Position numbers and translations under genes: made by a program
Shown: in pieces, positions 1 to 11,649 of the stretch
Layout: each line of letters starts with the position of its first letter
Numbering within the stretch: the stretch's first letter is position 1
Source of the DNA: Sanguinoderma infundibulare
Lineage: Eukaryota > Basidiomycota > Agaricomycetes > Polyporales > Polyporaceae
NCBI GenBank assembly: GCA_032821775.1
Contig: JAVLRN010000003.1
Coordinates: 1,426,001 to 1,490,000 of the forward strand
Direction: 5' to 3'
Length of the DNA stretch: 64,000 nt
The notes under the pieces: generated by a model
The model's input: the letters and a program-made list of their open reading frames with translations, nothing else
What the model was told of the DNA's origin: nothing
Databases searched by the model: none

Positions 1-334
1 CAACTCCAACAGATCGACGCCAGGGTGCCGTAACCGCGTCGATACTCTTTGTGTCAGATTCTGCCCTGCCTGTCCCGTCCACCAGATTGGTCCCGACTCT
101 ATCCGTATCCGGCGCACTGACCCGACGGCCAGGATGGCAAGCCTGCGATGCAGTACAGTACAGAACGCGCCCACACCCGGTGCGGTTAACGCGCCAAAAC
201 GGAACGCAGGGAACACACGACGGCATCCCAATCGACCGTATTGCATCTCGCGATCTACCGCAAAGCGCACGCCACGCACGAACCGCGAGGGAGCTAGAAC
301 CGCTGCCTCAGGCCGGCCTATGTATATGCACGTA
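1..334. other. 3' flank of the AhpD-like gene
   Basis: No gene is supported here. Long open frames on the plus strand run through this stretch and across the minus-strand exons that follow, but they show no domain or initiator context and look like shadows of the GC-rich composition. Confidence 0.5.
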
Positions 335-2007
335 TTACAGCTTCGCCTGCGCGGCGGTCCCGTCTCCCAACTCCGGCTTGACGACGTCCAGGATGGCGTC
401 AACCGTCCGGAGCACCCACTCCGTGCCCTCGTCGGAAGCGAGCCAGTAGTCTTCCTCGCTAAGCCCTTCGACCTTCCGTGCCTTCAGCAGCCCGAAAACG
501 TGGCTCACGAGCTGCGGGCCGACCCCTCCTTCCGCGCGCAGGCACGCGGTTCCGACGACCGACCCCAGAGCCCGGCTGAGGTTCCCTTGCTCGGCGTCTC
601 CGCCGGGGAGGGGAGAGAGCACGGCGCCGTACGCCTGTATGATGAATTCTTTGCAATGCAAGAGTGTGAGGACAACCGCATCGCGACAAGATCAAAAAAA
701 CAAGAGCAAGAACAAGAACAAGGCAGACACGAGAAGCCGGGAGACGATCTGCGGGCGTCGAGGCGCGTCGAGGTAATTCGCAATCTCCATCGGCAGCGCG
801 TCACGGGCCTACCCGCGAACGTTGCACAGACGAGAATCCAGGGTCCTCCCAATCGCACGGCACGCAACGTCCCTCTTGCGTCCACGGACGGCCTGGGGGA
901 ACAGCGCGCGGCGTCATCGCTGGTATCCGGGCCCAGGGGGACGGACGGGCTGGATTGTGCCTGCCCGAGCCCTTACTCGGCTCAGGGAACAATGCAGCGG
1001 CATACGCACGCAGGGATGGTGATGCGCCGGCTTGCGCGTCGCGGGAGCGTGCGCACGTCCTCGGGGCACAAAAACGGCAGGGAGGGCACGGCGGACAACA
1101 GTGGGGGCGCAGACGGACTCACCGATGAAGTCGGGATGGTACCCCCCAAGCTTGTCGTACAACTTCTCCGCGTGCGGCTCGTAGATGGAAGCCCAAAGTC
1201 CACGGCCCCGAGCGACGATCGTCTCGACGCTTCCGGGAGCGGCCACCCTGGGGTGTCAGAACAGGACGGTGAGGTAGGTTCCAGGAGAGTGGGTAGCACC
1301 GCAACGACGTTCATTCCGTGCATTTCATTATGTTTAGGCCGTTCGGAAGCATTCATTTTGGAGAATGTTGGTCAGTTCATACATGGATATGATGCGAGGT
1401 GGGCGTCAGCTGTCGCCGACGTACCTTTTGGGAGAAGGCGTCTTCCGGAGCCCGTTCTTGACGTCGTCTTCGACGGCGTCGTGGAGATTGGCAAGAGAAA
1501 GGATCGTCTAGAGGTATTTGTGTTGGAAGAAGTCCACCGGAGCACGTCACCTGGAAGAGAGCGAGCAGGGACTCACGCGAGGTACACCCACGAAGATGGA
1601 GCTCTTCAAGGCAGACTCGCGCATGAGCGCAGCCTTGTCCAGAGTCTCTGCCAGTCCACAACGAGAGGCCACATTCTCTGGATCGTCCCGGGTCGTAAAG
1701 CGGTACAAGTGACCGATAGTAGGAGGAGCGTTCGCCGTGAGAAGCGTGCAAGTCTACGGCCACAAGGAGCAAGTAGAGAAAGAGGACGCGGTGTCGAAAA
1801 GACATCAACGATTCAAGTTCTCCGGACGTTGGCATTGCTTCCACTCACCGCGAGAGTCAACCAACCCTTCTCCGCCTTCCTTGCCCTGGCGTCCTGGTAA
1901 GTGGTTGTGAGCACGGCATTCAACCGTGAAAGTTGCGGCGCGACACGGGGTTGGGGGCTGCGAACTGTCAACAGCTGCTTGATCGTCGGTGGTAAGTGCT
2001 TGACCAT
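335..2007 (-). CDS. AhpD-like / carboxymuconolactone decarboxylase-fold protein
   Basis: Five exons read on the minus strand: 2007-1849, 1753-1577, 1507-1425, 1247-1123 and 648-335, giving about 285 residues. The joined protein carries the run typical of the fungal AhpD-like family: ARARKAEKGWLTLA, then APPTIGHLYRFTT, AALMRESALKSSIFVGVPR, LANLHDAVEDDVKNGLR, and HPDFIEFIIQAYGAVLSPLP. All junctions keep phase and use GT/AG sites. Proteins of this fold in bacteria are gamma-carboxymuconolactone decarboxylases or alkyl-hydroperoxidase partners. The fungal relatives are largely uncharacterised, and I do not see the CxxC redox pair of AhpD, so a peroxidase role is not claimed. The start was set at the first ATG that leads into the conserved run; an upstream in-frame ATG at 2043 is possible. 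The fourth intron (474 nt) is unusually long for this window. Confidence 0.82.
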
Positions 2008-2589
2008 CGTGAATACGTTGCGCTGAAACGACGAGTATTCCAACCAGGAGCAAAGACCAGACCAGAGCTGCTAGTCGTGCACAGGTCGCGCATGATGCCG
2101 CTTCCTTAGTACGTTCGCACCGTGATGCCGATGGACGGACATGACCTTCACCCACCATCCGCCCTTCGGCCGACGGCATCTCTGGGACGGACACGGGCCG
2201 GAGTGTTAACGGCAGCAATCGCAACTCACGACGACTGTTATTTGAGGAGATTGTAGAAGGGAAGGATAGAATGTGCATTTATTCATGATGGTGCTTGACC
2301 GAAAGGCACAAAACATCATAACGTTGCAGCGTATGCGAAAGATCAGGTACCAGGATTCATAAGCGATAAATCAGCGTGCACAGCAGCACCCACAACACAA
2401 CGGAGGGTCGCGAAACCGGACACGACAACTCCAAAGTAAACGGTAATACCTATCCAGGGGCGCATTAACCCGCAGGCGAAGAAGTAGGGGTATAGGGCAC
2501 AGGCGGGCGATGATGAGACTATACGGTGGGTATGTTCGGCATCATGAAAGTCGTAGTTGCCGCCACCACATGTCCTACGACCGGCACAA
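2008..2589. other. intergenic, AhpD-like gene promoter side and GH128 3' flank
   Basis: This 580 bp separates two tandem minus-strand genes. It should hold the promoter of the AhpD-like gene and the terminator of the GH128 gene. I see no further gene. Confidence 0.5.
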
Positions 2590-3925
2590 TTAGTTGTAGG
2601 AGTTGTTGATGACCATCCAACCGAGATCGGTGGGACCACCACTGCTGCTCTGGAGGAGGTTGAGGGTGTTGACACCCTGGAGGTCCTGCATGACACCTAT
2701 AGGGATATGTTCAAGTTAAAGATCATTCACAAGATATATATGCGAGACGTACCGAAAGGGCAAGCAGCCATCATCCAGTCGGTCTCGTCGATGAACTTGA
2801 GGGCGTCGTTCATGAAGGAGAAGATCTCGGTAGACGTGGCCTGGGCGCCGCCGTTGAAGTTCTGGTCAGCGAATTCGGTGAGGAGAATGGGAAGGCCAAG
2901 TTGCGTATGGTATTGCGTGAGGTACGTCTGGAGCTTGGCGAAGCTGGTGTCGTACCAGTGGACGCACTGGTAATCGACCTAAGGACGAGATAGAGAATGA
3001 GTATCGTAACTTGATAGCAAGGTCGTAAGAGGCTCACGTGGCACGTATCACAGGCCTTCATGAAGTCTGCCATCCATTGGAAGCCGTTGGGACGGGACGA
3101 CATGGCGGGCGAGCAGGTCATGTAACCCTTCTCACGCTGGGGCTCAATGTACTGCTTCCAAAGCTTCGCGGCGGTCTGGGGGTCCATGTTTGACTGGCCG
3201 ACCTCGTTGGGCCTGTGGCCCTGTCAGAGGGACCGATATACGGCAGACAATGCGACTCACTCGTTGAAACCGAGCACGATGTTACCAAGGCCGGGTTGCT
3301 CCATGGCCTTCACGAACGCGTCGATCCTGCCCTGGTCACCGCCCCAGAGCATGGGCATGTACTCGTAGCCAAGCGCATCAGCCTTAGAGGGCTTGGAGAC
3401 ACCCCAGTTGTAGATGCTGAAACTGAGTGAGATTCTGACTCGCAGTGGGACACAATGGGGCACATACCCGACGACGTGGTCAGTCTTGAAGGTGGTGAGG
3501 GCGGAGATATCGTCGCCATCACCCCAGGCAAGGCAGATCTTGGATCCCTTCTTGCCGAACTTGCCGGTGCCAGTAGCGCTAGAACCACTGTTGGAGGGCG
3601 TAGAGGTAGCGCTCTTGGAGGTCGTCGTCTTGGCGGGGGCCTTGGTGGACGAGGCCTGGTGGGTCGAAGAGGGCGTCGTGGTAGGCTCCGGGGCGGCCTT
3701 AGCGGGCGTGGAGGTAGGCTTGGCCGAGGAGCTGCTCGCTGTCGAAGGGCGGGTCTTGCAGCGCTGGCTCTGGTCACGCTTCTTGCGAGCGACGGCACCG
3801 TGCTGGAAGTGACGGTTCACGTGCGAGTGGCCGGTCGCAAGAGCGGTGGAGGGCGCAGCCCCGAACGTGACGACGAGGACGGCAAGAGAGGAGAGCGCAA
3901 CGAGATTGAGGAGCTTGGAGGCCAT
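2590..3925 (-). CDS. secreted GH128 endo-beta-1,3-glucanase
   Basis: Five exons (3925-3468, 3416-3261, 3212-3038, 2978-2753, 2696-2590) give 373 residues. The start ATG opens a hydrophobic signal peptide (MASKLLNLVALSSLAVLVV), followed by a Lys/Arg patch and a Ser/Thr/Pro/Ala-rich linker (about residues 55-115), so the protein is probably secreted or wall-directed. The catalytic domain starts at KICLAWGDGDD and shows GH128 (Asl1-like) landmarks: YNWGVSKP, YMPMLWGG, LGFNEPNEVGQS, MTCSPAMSS, CVHWYDT, LTEFADQ and a C-terminal DLGWMVINNSYN. By family knowledge the Glu in GFNEPN is the acid/base and the Glu in LTEFAD the nucleophile; both are present. Such enzymes cut beta-1,3-glucan, so roles in wall remodelling or mycoparasitism are possible (inference). 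The first intron (51 nt) is stop-free and in frame. Confidence 0.92.
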
Positions 3926-4717
3926 TATGCGCAAAAGAGTGAGCGCAATGTGTAAGGAGAGGTGGGCGTAAAACGAGTGTGCGGGCCCGGATGGAGGGGG
4001 AGTCGAGGCGGAGGAGGGCGACGGTGAAGAAGAAGGTGCGAGACCGAGAGCGCGAGGCGAGGGAAGAAAATGGTCGTCACCAGTAACCGCTTACGTCAGC
4101 TGCCAAGTGACGTGCACGGACCCCGGTTCCGGCTGCTGTCTGTTGGGGACATTGTCCTGCCTGCCACAAGCCTGCCAAGGGCAGATTGGCGACAGCCAGC
4201 GTGCCAGGCCCCGCGCTCTCCGTGCCCGTATGTACTTAGTTGCCACAGCGTCCGCACGCAGATCCTCGCGACCGTCCACGGCAAACTATCTCCTTCTCGA
4301 CCACACAGGGCCCGAGTCAATCAGGCCCGGAGTGGCGCAGCACCCTAGCGCCGACGCTGACTAGCGCTGACTCTGAGACGCCCAGAGGTGTCCCTGGCGC
4401 CTCCCCCTGCGCCCATGCCATACGTCGCGACAGCGTGCAGAGCACGATGCGCGCCCGCAGACGATTGCATGAGGCGGGGTGTGATGGTTTGCATCGTGTT
4501 GCATCGCCAGCAGATGGGCTGGACGCAAGCGGGACGAGTGATGAGCAGTCATGGCGACGTAATAGGCTATGAGCGGAGTTTGCCAGACGTATCAAAACAA
4601 GGCATCTCCTCGCCCTCGCACTTTCTTCTCAACCCTCAAGTTTGACACGAAGAAACCGGTTCAACAAGTTCATCCACACGAAAAACCCACCAGTCCACCC
4701 CCGCCCATCCCCTCAAA
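3926..4717. other. divergent promoter region between GH128 and RRM genes
   Basis: About 790 bp between the GH128 start (minus) and the RRM protein start (plus). Open frames here have no recognisable content. It must hold both promoters. Confidence 0.6.
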
Positions 4718-5907
4718 ATGTCCGACGCCCCCGCCGCCCCTGTCACCGAGAACGGCGTGTCTCCGGCTGCGCAAGAGTCGGTCGTCGACGAGACTCCAGG
4801 CTTCAAGGTCCATCCTCTTCCATCTCTGACGTGGCACCTCTCCCTCACCTCTCCCCCCACAGGTCTTCGCCGGCAACCTTGCATACTCTACCACGGATGA
4901 AGGGCTGAAGGCGTTCTTCGCGCCTGTCCAGAGCGAGGTGTACGTCTTGTCTAGCTGCGGTACTCGACCTCCTCGTGTGCCCGTCCATGCTCACCCGCCA
5001 CTCAGTCTCTCTGCTCAGGTCATCAAGCGCGGCGGCACCCGTTCTGCGGGATACGGTTTCGTCTCATTCACCACCGCGGAGGCTGCTCAGAAGGCCGTCG
5101 ACGAGCTCGACAAGAAGGAGCTCGACGGCCGCACCGTCATCGTCGAGGTTGCCAAACCCGCCGATCAGAAGGACAAGGATAAGAAGCAAAAGCGCTTCAA
5201 GAGGAGGACTGGTCGCCGTGGCAGCAAGTCCGTCCCTGGGGAGGTCAGCGAGGCCGAGGCGAATGGCGAGGCCTCCGCCGATGCCACCAAGGCGGAAGGC
5301 GCTGCCCCCGCCTCGGGCGACGCCGCCAAGCCTAAGAAGAAGAAGAAGGCTGTAAGTGCTCGTCCTTCGCGCATATATCCACCCGAACGCGAGGACTCAG
5401 TCTTCCTTCTCGTCCCAGCGCAAGCCTAAGCGCAAGGCTGCAGAGGGCGAGGCGCCCGCAGCTGATGGCGAGGCTGCCACTGCTGAGGCGGAGAAGAGGC
5501 CTAAGCAGCGCAAGCCCCGCACCCCTCGTCCCCCTCGCCCCGCCGGCGAGGACCCCATCGGCGAGCCATCCAAGACCGTCTTGTTTGTGGCCAACCTCGG
5601 CTTCAACATCGACGACGCCGGTCTCTCCGCGCTCTTCACTGACGCAGGTATCCAAGTCAAGTCCGCACGCATTGTGCGCCGCCGCTGGGGAAAGCCCCGC
5701 AAGAGCAAGGGCTACGGCTTCGTCGACGTCGGCGACGAGGAGGAGCAGAAGAAGGCTATCGAGGCTCTCCAGGGCAAGGAGGTCGGTGGCAGGGCCATCG
5801 CGGTCAAGATCGCGGTCAACCCCACCAACGACGAGTCCGCGGAGGAGGGCGAGGCCAAGGAGGAGACGGAGCAGGCGGCCGAGGCTGCACCCGCAACCGC
5901 TGCCTAA
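4718..5907 (+). CDS. two-RRM RNA-binding protein
   Basis: Four exons (4718-4807, 4863-4937, 5019-5351, 5419-5907) give 328 residues. RRM1 is split by two introns: RNP2 is VFAGNLAYST, RNP1 is AGYGFVSF. RRM2 lies in the last exon: RNP2 LFVANLGF, RNP1 KGYGFVDV. The two are joined by a Lys/Arg-rich stretch (KKQKRFKRR) and an Ala/Glu-rich linker with poly-Lys and KPKRKA, which look like nuclear or nucleolar localisation signals. The tail is Glu/Ala-rich. It resembles fungal single-stranded RNA-binding proteins of ribosome-biogenesis or mRNP type, but the orthologue cannot be named from sequence alone. The start is the only ATG before the first donor site, preceded by an A-rich context (CAAAATG). 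Confidence 0.9.
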
Positions 5908-6404
5908 ATGACCCCCTGAACGTACACGAGGATTCTACTTTACGGTCTCTGCGTTCCGCTCTCGCTGCAGATTCCCACTGTTACCCCTGGAATCCGCCCA
6001 TCATCTCATGCACACCATTCCCCGCTTCCCGTTCAGATCGACCATATTATATGTTGGGTTCCGTTTGTCCCCCTACGTTACCCACTCCGTTCCCACAGCG
6101 GTCTGGTGCCGTTTTTCGTTCGTCAACTTGTACCGTCGCTTCGTCAATCTCAGCGACGTGCACGTTCTAATCATCACCAAAACCCATACACAAATACAAA
6201 CTTTGTCGTACCGCACGAATAATGGGATGACTCGCGACGCTCTGCTACGATCTCATTCTTGTGTGTGCCGCGAGTGAGACATGGGCATCCCAAGTCCAAC
6301 AGTCAGTTCAGCTTGTTCCACTGCGGGTGAGTTGGGCCTTGCGCGCTTGATACCGAGCCCCTTCTTATCCATGCTCTGCCATCTTTCCCTCACTTCAGTT
6401 TGCC
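5908..6404. other. intergenic between RRM and G-patch genes
   Basis: About 500 bp, AT-richer and pyrimidine-rich, between two plus-strand genes. It fits a 3'UTR followed by a short promoter. No gene seen. Confidence 0.5.
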
Positions 6405-7880
6405 ATGTCCGACGAAGATGACTATCTCTCGGACAAGTTTCTCATAGATCCCGCCGCCGCCTCCAGCTCCTCTGCCCCGAAGACATACACCGACCGCCGC
6501 AAGGATGCCCTCAGGCGTTCTGCCTTGAAGAATGAACAGAACCGCACCAAGGGCCTCAAGGAACGCGAGCGCGAGGCGCGCGAGGAGGCCCTGGGCCGCA
6601 GCCTGTTCGAGCGCGCACAGGAGGAGGCACATGAGAGTGGGCAGCAGAACAAGGCCCTCGCGATGATGATGAAGATGGGGTTCAGGCCCGGGCAGGCTTT
6701 GGGCAAGGAGGGTGAGGAGGACGATTCCGAGGCCCGCGGGATAGGGGGGAATGCCTCCGGTGAAGGAGAAGGAGAAGGAGAAGGAAGGGTCGCTAGACCA
6801 GTGGACCTGCCGCAGGTCCACGGCGAGAAGGAGGCGGAGCGTGTTCGAGCGGGAATTGGGGCGCGCCCGGCGCACGATGCGCTAGAGGCTGCTGTGAAGG
6901 AGGACGCTTCCGGGTCGACGAGCACGGCGCATCGCAAGGTCCCTCTTGCGCTCAACGAGTGGGAAGGTGCGGATCCGTTTCGTGTCTGTCTTCACAAGTC
7001 GCTCTTCTAGCCTGCAACTCGACTGTATGCCGCGATCGCTGATGTGGGTTTGATACTTGCAGGGAAGAAGGGCATCGGGCTGGGCAAACGCGCCGCGTCG
7101 CCGACCGCGCCCGAGCGGCTCGCGAAGATGGCGAGGATGGCGGAGGAGCGCACGCACATGTCCTTCCGCGACCGCGCCCGGCAGGAGTACGAGGAGCGGC
7201 GCGCGCAGGGGCGGCTGCGGCCTGCACAGCGGACGTGCGCGACCCTAGACGAGCGGGCGGGCGTTCAGGTACGTACCGCCTGTCGGCGCTGTGGGATTTT
7301 GGATTTGGATTTGTGGTGTCTTGCGGAGACAGATTCAGGAACGGGCATGCTAATTGTGATGTCTCGTCGTTGGACAGTTCAACGTGTTGTGGTTGAACGC
7401 AGAGAGCCCGGAGACGTTCCCGGACGGCTTGCTGGACGCCCTGGACGACCCGACGCTGGTCGCGGCCGTGCAGCAGCGGCAGGCGGGCCATTCGATCGAA
7501 GGCCGCTTGCGTGCCAAGATGCAGGCGGACGCGCTACGGCCCCTCAAGTCGACCTTGGAAGACTTGGATGACGAGGCTGGGGTCGAGAGGGAGAAGGCAG
7601 GGCTTCGCAAGACGCCGTATTCGGAGGAAGAGCTCCAGGAAGCGGTCCAGTTCCTGCGACTCGGTGTACGTTCCTTCATGCGCTTCACACACTTCTTTCC
7701 CGTCCCGTTCTCATGCCGAGCCAAACGGAAATAATCTCGCAGGCGCAGGACCGGCTCACGCTCGTGCTCGACTACCTTCGCCGGAAGTATGCGTACTGCT
7801 TTTGGTGCGGGACGCAGTATGACGACGCGGAAGATATGGAGAACAACTGTCCTGGCGAAGATGAAGACGCGCACGACTGA
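6405..7880 (+). CDS. G-patch / DUF4187 protein (GPATCH11-like)
   Basis: Four exons (6405-6966, 7063-7268, 7378-7665, 7743-7880) give 397 residues. The acidic N-terminus (MSDEDDYLSDKFL) is typical of the GPATCH11/CCDC75 family. A G-patch follows: MMMKMGFRPGQALGK, then after an acidic insert PVDLP, a GIGA segment, PLALNEWEG and KKGIGLGKR. A basic alpha-helical stretch rich in Arg and Glu comes next. The C-terminal DUF4187-type end is LVLDYLRRKYAYCFWCGTQY ending in an acidic tail; the CFWC and a later Cys may bind metal. Human GPATCH11 is linked to kinetochores and nuclear speckles; a pre-mRNA processing role through a DEAH helicase is a family inference. A GAAGGA microsatellite at 6762-6787 encodes a Gly-Glu run inside the G-patch insert. 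Confidence 0.9.
6762..6787 (+). repeat. GAAGGA microsatellite inside the G-patch gene
   Basis: Four copies of the hexamer GAAGGA in coding frame give an alternating Glu-Gly run. It sits in a non-conserved insert of the domain, so length changes would probably be tolerated. Confidence 0.85.
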
Positions 7881-9077
7881 GCCCTCGTCTCCAACGCTCG
7901 TATCCCCGTGCGTGTTGACGTCACTGTCCAGGATTGTACCTACCCACCCTTGTTTCGTTGGTGATCTGGCGAGTCGCGATGGAGGCACTTGTCCCCGGCG
8001 AAACCGGTCGAACGTGTCTCGAGCATGTGTGGGTAAGTGCTTGGACGACTACTTTACCATGTACTATGCGTTGCGCCCTCATGGCGGCGAATGGAGGCGT
8101 AGCAGTTCAAGTATGTCTAGCAACCAATCGACATCCGTCTCCGAAGCTTGAAGATCTGGCAACGCGCGCGCGTGCCTTCGCACTCTGGTGTCACACAATG
8201 AATTTTTTTTGCAGCGGAGCACAACGCTCTGAATTCGAATTCGAAAGCAGAACCACAGGACAGCGAAGCTAGCAGTTCAATGTGCGCTATGTACGGTAAC
8301 ATGCAAATTACAGAGCGAACACGACCGCGGTGTGCGACACAACGGGCCCGACTCGAAGTTCGACATGTACACGACAACAGTCCGAGATGTCAGGAAGGAG
8401 GGTAGTGGAGTCGCCGAGCTCTCCCGACCGCCGGACGCGTGCTACTGCTGCTGCTGAACGCAGACTCGCGACACGGACGGGCCTCTGCGAGTCACGTAAC
8501 GCAACGCGGGGTGCGGGCGTGCCGGGATAGCTGGTGGCGAGTACCAAGATTAAGGACTACGAGAAGCGCCAGCAAAGGGCAATTGGCGTAGGTGATCAAA
8601 GTACCCGGGATCGGCGACGATAGCAATACAGGTGATGACGGAACGAGTGTGAGATGCCAGGTGGTATTAGGCGAGTGAGGATTAGCGAGAGCAATGCGCG
8701 CGGAAAGCGATGCCGAGTAAAGACCGAGATGCGCGAGTGAAGGAGAGACGGCGAGAAGAGAGGAGGATAAATTGTCCGAGGAGGCGAAGAGGCAAGGGAA
8801 TAAGTAACGAGTGTCTGATGCACGAAATCAACGAGGATGGACTAAGAGGCACGAGGAAACCGCACGACCCCTGGTGTTTTATCGTACAAATTATACGATA
8901 CAGTTTTAAGATGGTGAGCGGGTAGGGGGGTGTGGAGTCCGTGCAGTGGGAAGGAGGGCGCGCGAGCACTGTCGAAAATGGAGAGTCGCGGGCGTCGGAG
9001 GAGGGCAGCGCGCACGAGCGCAGCAAGGAGAGCGGGAGGGAGAAGCAAAGTGCGGCAGAGGGGATCATCTGCGCACT
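7881..9077. other. convergent intergenic region, no gene seen
   Basis: About 1.2 kb between the ends of a plus-strand and a minus-strand gene. Short frames only, no domain words and no paired splice sites that extend either neighbour. It should hold both 3' ends, and its middle remains unexplained. Confidence 0.45.
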
Positions 9078-10037
9078 TTACGCAATAGGTGCGATTTCGG
9101 GAGAAAGCGGGGCGCAGATGGAGATGCTGGGTGATACAACCGGCTCGCAATAGCGCGATTGCCATGGTGGGCTCGCATCGCTGATACGGGGCAGGTGGCC
9201 GAGTTTGAAGTGGGGCTCGGGGATAGTGTCCATCTCGTCGTCTTCGCTGTCGGACGAGTGGGTCGCGAAGGAAGCGGGGGAGAGGAGGGTGGGGAGAGCG
9301 GGGATGGTCAACGGGTGTGAGATCGCTGCGTCACGATCCCGCGCAAATGTCGGGGACGTCGGAGAGTTCTGAGGCGTTCTCCGGCGCAAGTAGGAGGAGA
9401 TTGGGGTGTTGGCCATCAAGTCGGCGTCGGGGATGGTAAGGTTCTCTGGGCGACGGGAGCGGCGTCCACGGAAGGACGCGCTGATGGGGGACAGGCGAGG
9501 GGAAGTTGAGAGGGCCTGGGAAGAGCGGTCAGGGTATGACGCAAGAAAAGGAGGACAGACGGCGTGTGCACTCACTCGGGCGGGACGTTCAAGTTTCCGT
9601 TCCGGGTTGAGAGAAGGCATACTTGCCTTGCGCGAATGGCTCTGTTCGACATGAGCCTCTGGTCGCGGAACGCACCGTGGCAGATGGGGACTCACAATTG
9701 TGCCATATGGTGAATATCTGGTGGTTGCCCTGGACCGACGGATGTCCTGGGGCATTTCTCTCTCGGGAGAGCCCTCATGGGAGGATACGACAATGGAAGG
9801 GGAAGAACGCTTGTGGTGAAGCTGATGCTGGTGAACGGAATAAATATTGCTGTTTGGTGATGATACATTGCTGGAAGATGCGGCGGAGAAAGCGGAAGCG
9901 TTTGAAGAATGAGAAGACGAGCGAGAATGGTGAACTGAGAGCTTGGTAGGCTCAGGGGCGTCGTCGGGGCCACCGAGGCCGAGGGAGGCCATGAGCTCTA
10001 CGAAGGACGGAAGAGTCGTCATCGTGGACGAGGACAA
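9078..10037 (-). CDS. Ser/Pro-rich hypothetical protein
   Basis: Not recognised. The frame is open from ATG 10037 to the stop at 9078, but two segments look like introns that happen to be multiples of three without stops: 9695-9642 (54 nt) and 9575-9516 (60 nt), both GTGAGT...CAG. Removing them gives about 281 residues. The N-terminus (TTLPSFVELMASLGLG) looks like a short helix. The rest is Ser-, Pro- and His-rich low complexity with basic patches (RGRRSRRPENLTIPDADLM) and an SDSEDDEMDTIPEP acidic patch. The composition suggests a disordered, phosphorylated regulatory protein, but no domain supports a function. ATG 10022 is an alternative start. Confidence 0.6.
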   Translation of the reverse strand: MSSSTMTTLPSFVELMASLGLGGPDDAPEPTKLSVHHSRSSSHSSNASAFSAASSSNVSSPNSNIYSVHQHQLHHKRSSPSIVVSSHEGSPEREMPQDIRRSRATTRYSPYGTIVSPHLPRCVPRPEAHVEQSHSRKASMPSLNPERKLERPARVSAHAVCPPFLASYPDRSSQALSTSPRLSPISASFRGRRSRRPENLTIPDADLMANTPISSYLRRRTPQNSPTSPTFARDRDAAISHPLTIPALPTLLSPASFATHSSDSEDDEMDTIPEPHFKLGHLPRISDASPPWQSRYCEPVVSPSISICAPLSPEIAPIA

Positions 10038-11649
10038 GAGGGCGAAGCGACAAGCGGCAAGGGGTCAGACAAGGGGCGAGGAAGCCGGCTGGGGACAACC
10101 TTGGACAATGGGCCCATGCTGGCGCGAATTATAATCGACCTGCCGCCTTGGAAACGAGGCGAGAGAAAGTGGTTGCCATGAGCGCGCAGAGGTGCAGGAG
10201 ATAGACCAGATGTCATCCAATGCCACGCAGATACCAGATGCAACCACCGCCAGTCCCCAATCGATCATCCCACCCTCCAGTCCTCCCTCCGTCGTCGACA
10301 AGGCAATCGCCACCGCCGTCCGACCCTCTCCGACCCCTGCGACGATCATTCTCCCGTTTCACACTACATGTGCTCGCCTGCTGTACTGTCAGTCACCCAC
10401 GGGCCTTGTCGACGACGGCACAACACCTCGCGAGTCACCCACTGTATCCTCCCAACCCATTTTGTCTTCCGCAGCTCGACCGCCCGTGCCACTGCATACG
10501 TTCTGATGGATGCCAAGGAACGACCACAGCGGAACCGCGGCCCGCAGCCCTCTGACGCAAGCAACCACTCCGGCCATTTGCCCCTCGCTATGTCGCCTGT
10601 CAGTTATGTGCCAGACCATATGTCTCCAGCCGTTGCGACGCCACAAGAATGCTTCACGCTCCTCACCACCCTCCCAGCTACCCACAGGCTGATTGCAACG
10701 AACACGGTCAAACATACGATGTGCCCGTTGCCCGATGCTGAACAGCGTTGCAGTTGCCGACTGATAATTATCGCGATGGCGCTCGGCGTTCTGCGTTGTC
10801 GTCCGACCTGCGCGGTCTCGGGCGGTACATCGCAGACGATGCGCAGCTCGCATCGCCAGGTGATCGTTCGTCGTCAACCGGAGTCGTGGTTTACTTGCAC
10901 GTCGCGTGTAGTACATACGTGTGTATGTACGCAGGTCCTGTGGACGCCGAGCAGTCCGCAGTGGTTTCTAGTCGCCTCTGGAATGGAAATATCAAGGAGA
11001 AATGCATGACGCCCCACCGCAGTCGGGCAACTCAGGGCACTTCAGGGCACGTCAGGGCAGCTCATTATGTCTGCCAACCTTCATTCATTAGCGCAGCGGG
11101 GGCGGCGACGGACTTATTGGGGGTACCTGCGGGGTATCGTGTGCTTTTCGAAGCGGTCATGGTTGAAGGCCGTTGCAGTGCCGTTGCGGTCGTCAGCCAC
11201 AAAGTTGCAAGGCACCGCGATTCGAGGCACGCCTCGCGATTCCGATCTCGTTTGGAAAACCATTCAGCCGTGTTCCCACCACCCAGCCTCACTCTTGCTC
11301 GGTGCCTTGCAATGAATGGCCCTGGTTCCAGCGTCTAAGCACAAAAGCCGGCACCAGAGATGTGAGTTTGGTCATGAATGTGCGGCCAAACAAGCTCACA
11401 CAACCTGTTTGCCAACCACCCCGCCCAAATACAGCCAGTCGACTCTGCGTGAACAACTGAGAAACCAGAAGCAAGGCCTGTTTATTCTCGAATGCTTGCG
11501 TTGGGTGTTGCTATGCAGCAGCCTCAAACACGAGGAAGGTCAGGGACAGGCCCTTCTATATTAGGCAGAATGCTGATTACGTACGCGTTTCCTTGCAATC
11601 GCGTGCGCCAGCCTTGTGATAGGTTCAACTCACCACCACCACTTCCCAC
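10038..11649. other. 1.6 kb intergenic region, divergent promoters
   Basis: Lies between the starts of the Ser/Pro-rich gene (minus) and Rpb12 (plus). Several overlapping frames of 60-210 codons occur on both strands, none with a domain or good codon pattern. A short decamer tandem repeat is at 11022-11061. Confidence 0.45.
11022..11061 (+). repeat. short tandem decamer repeat
   Basis: Four successive 10-bp units of the form TCAGGGCAnn; the first unit is degenerate and the last three nearly identical. It is non-coding and about 590 bp upstream of the Rpb12 start. Confidence 0.7.

Noticed and set aside
134..1900. 588-codon open frame on the plus strand
   Set aside because: It lies opposite the AhpD-like exons, has no domain and a composition typical of a GC-rich antisense shadow; the minus-strand spliced protein explains the region.
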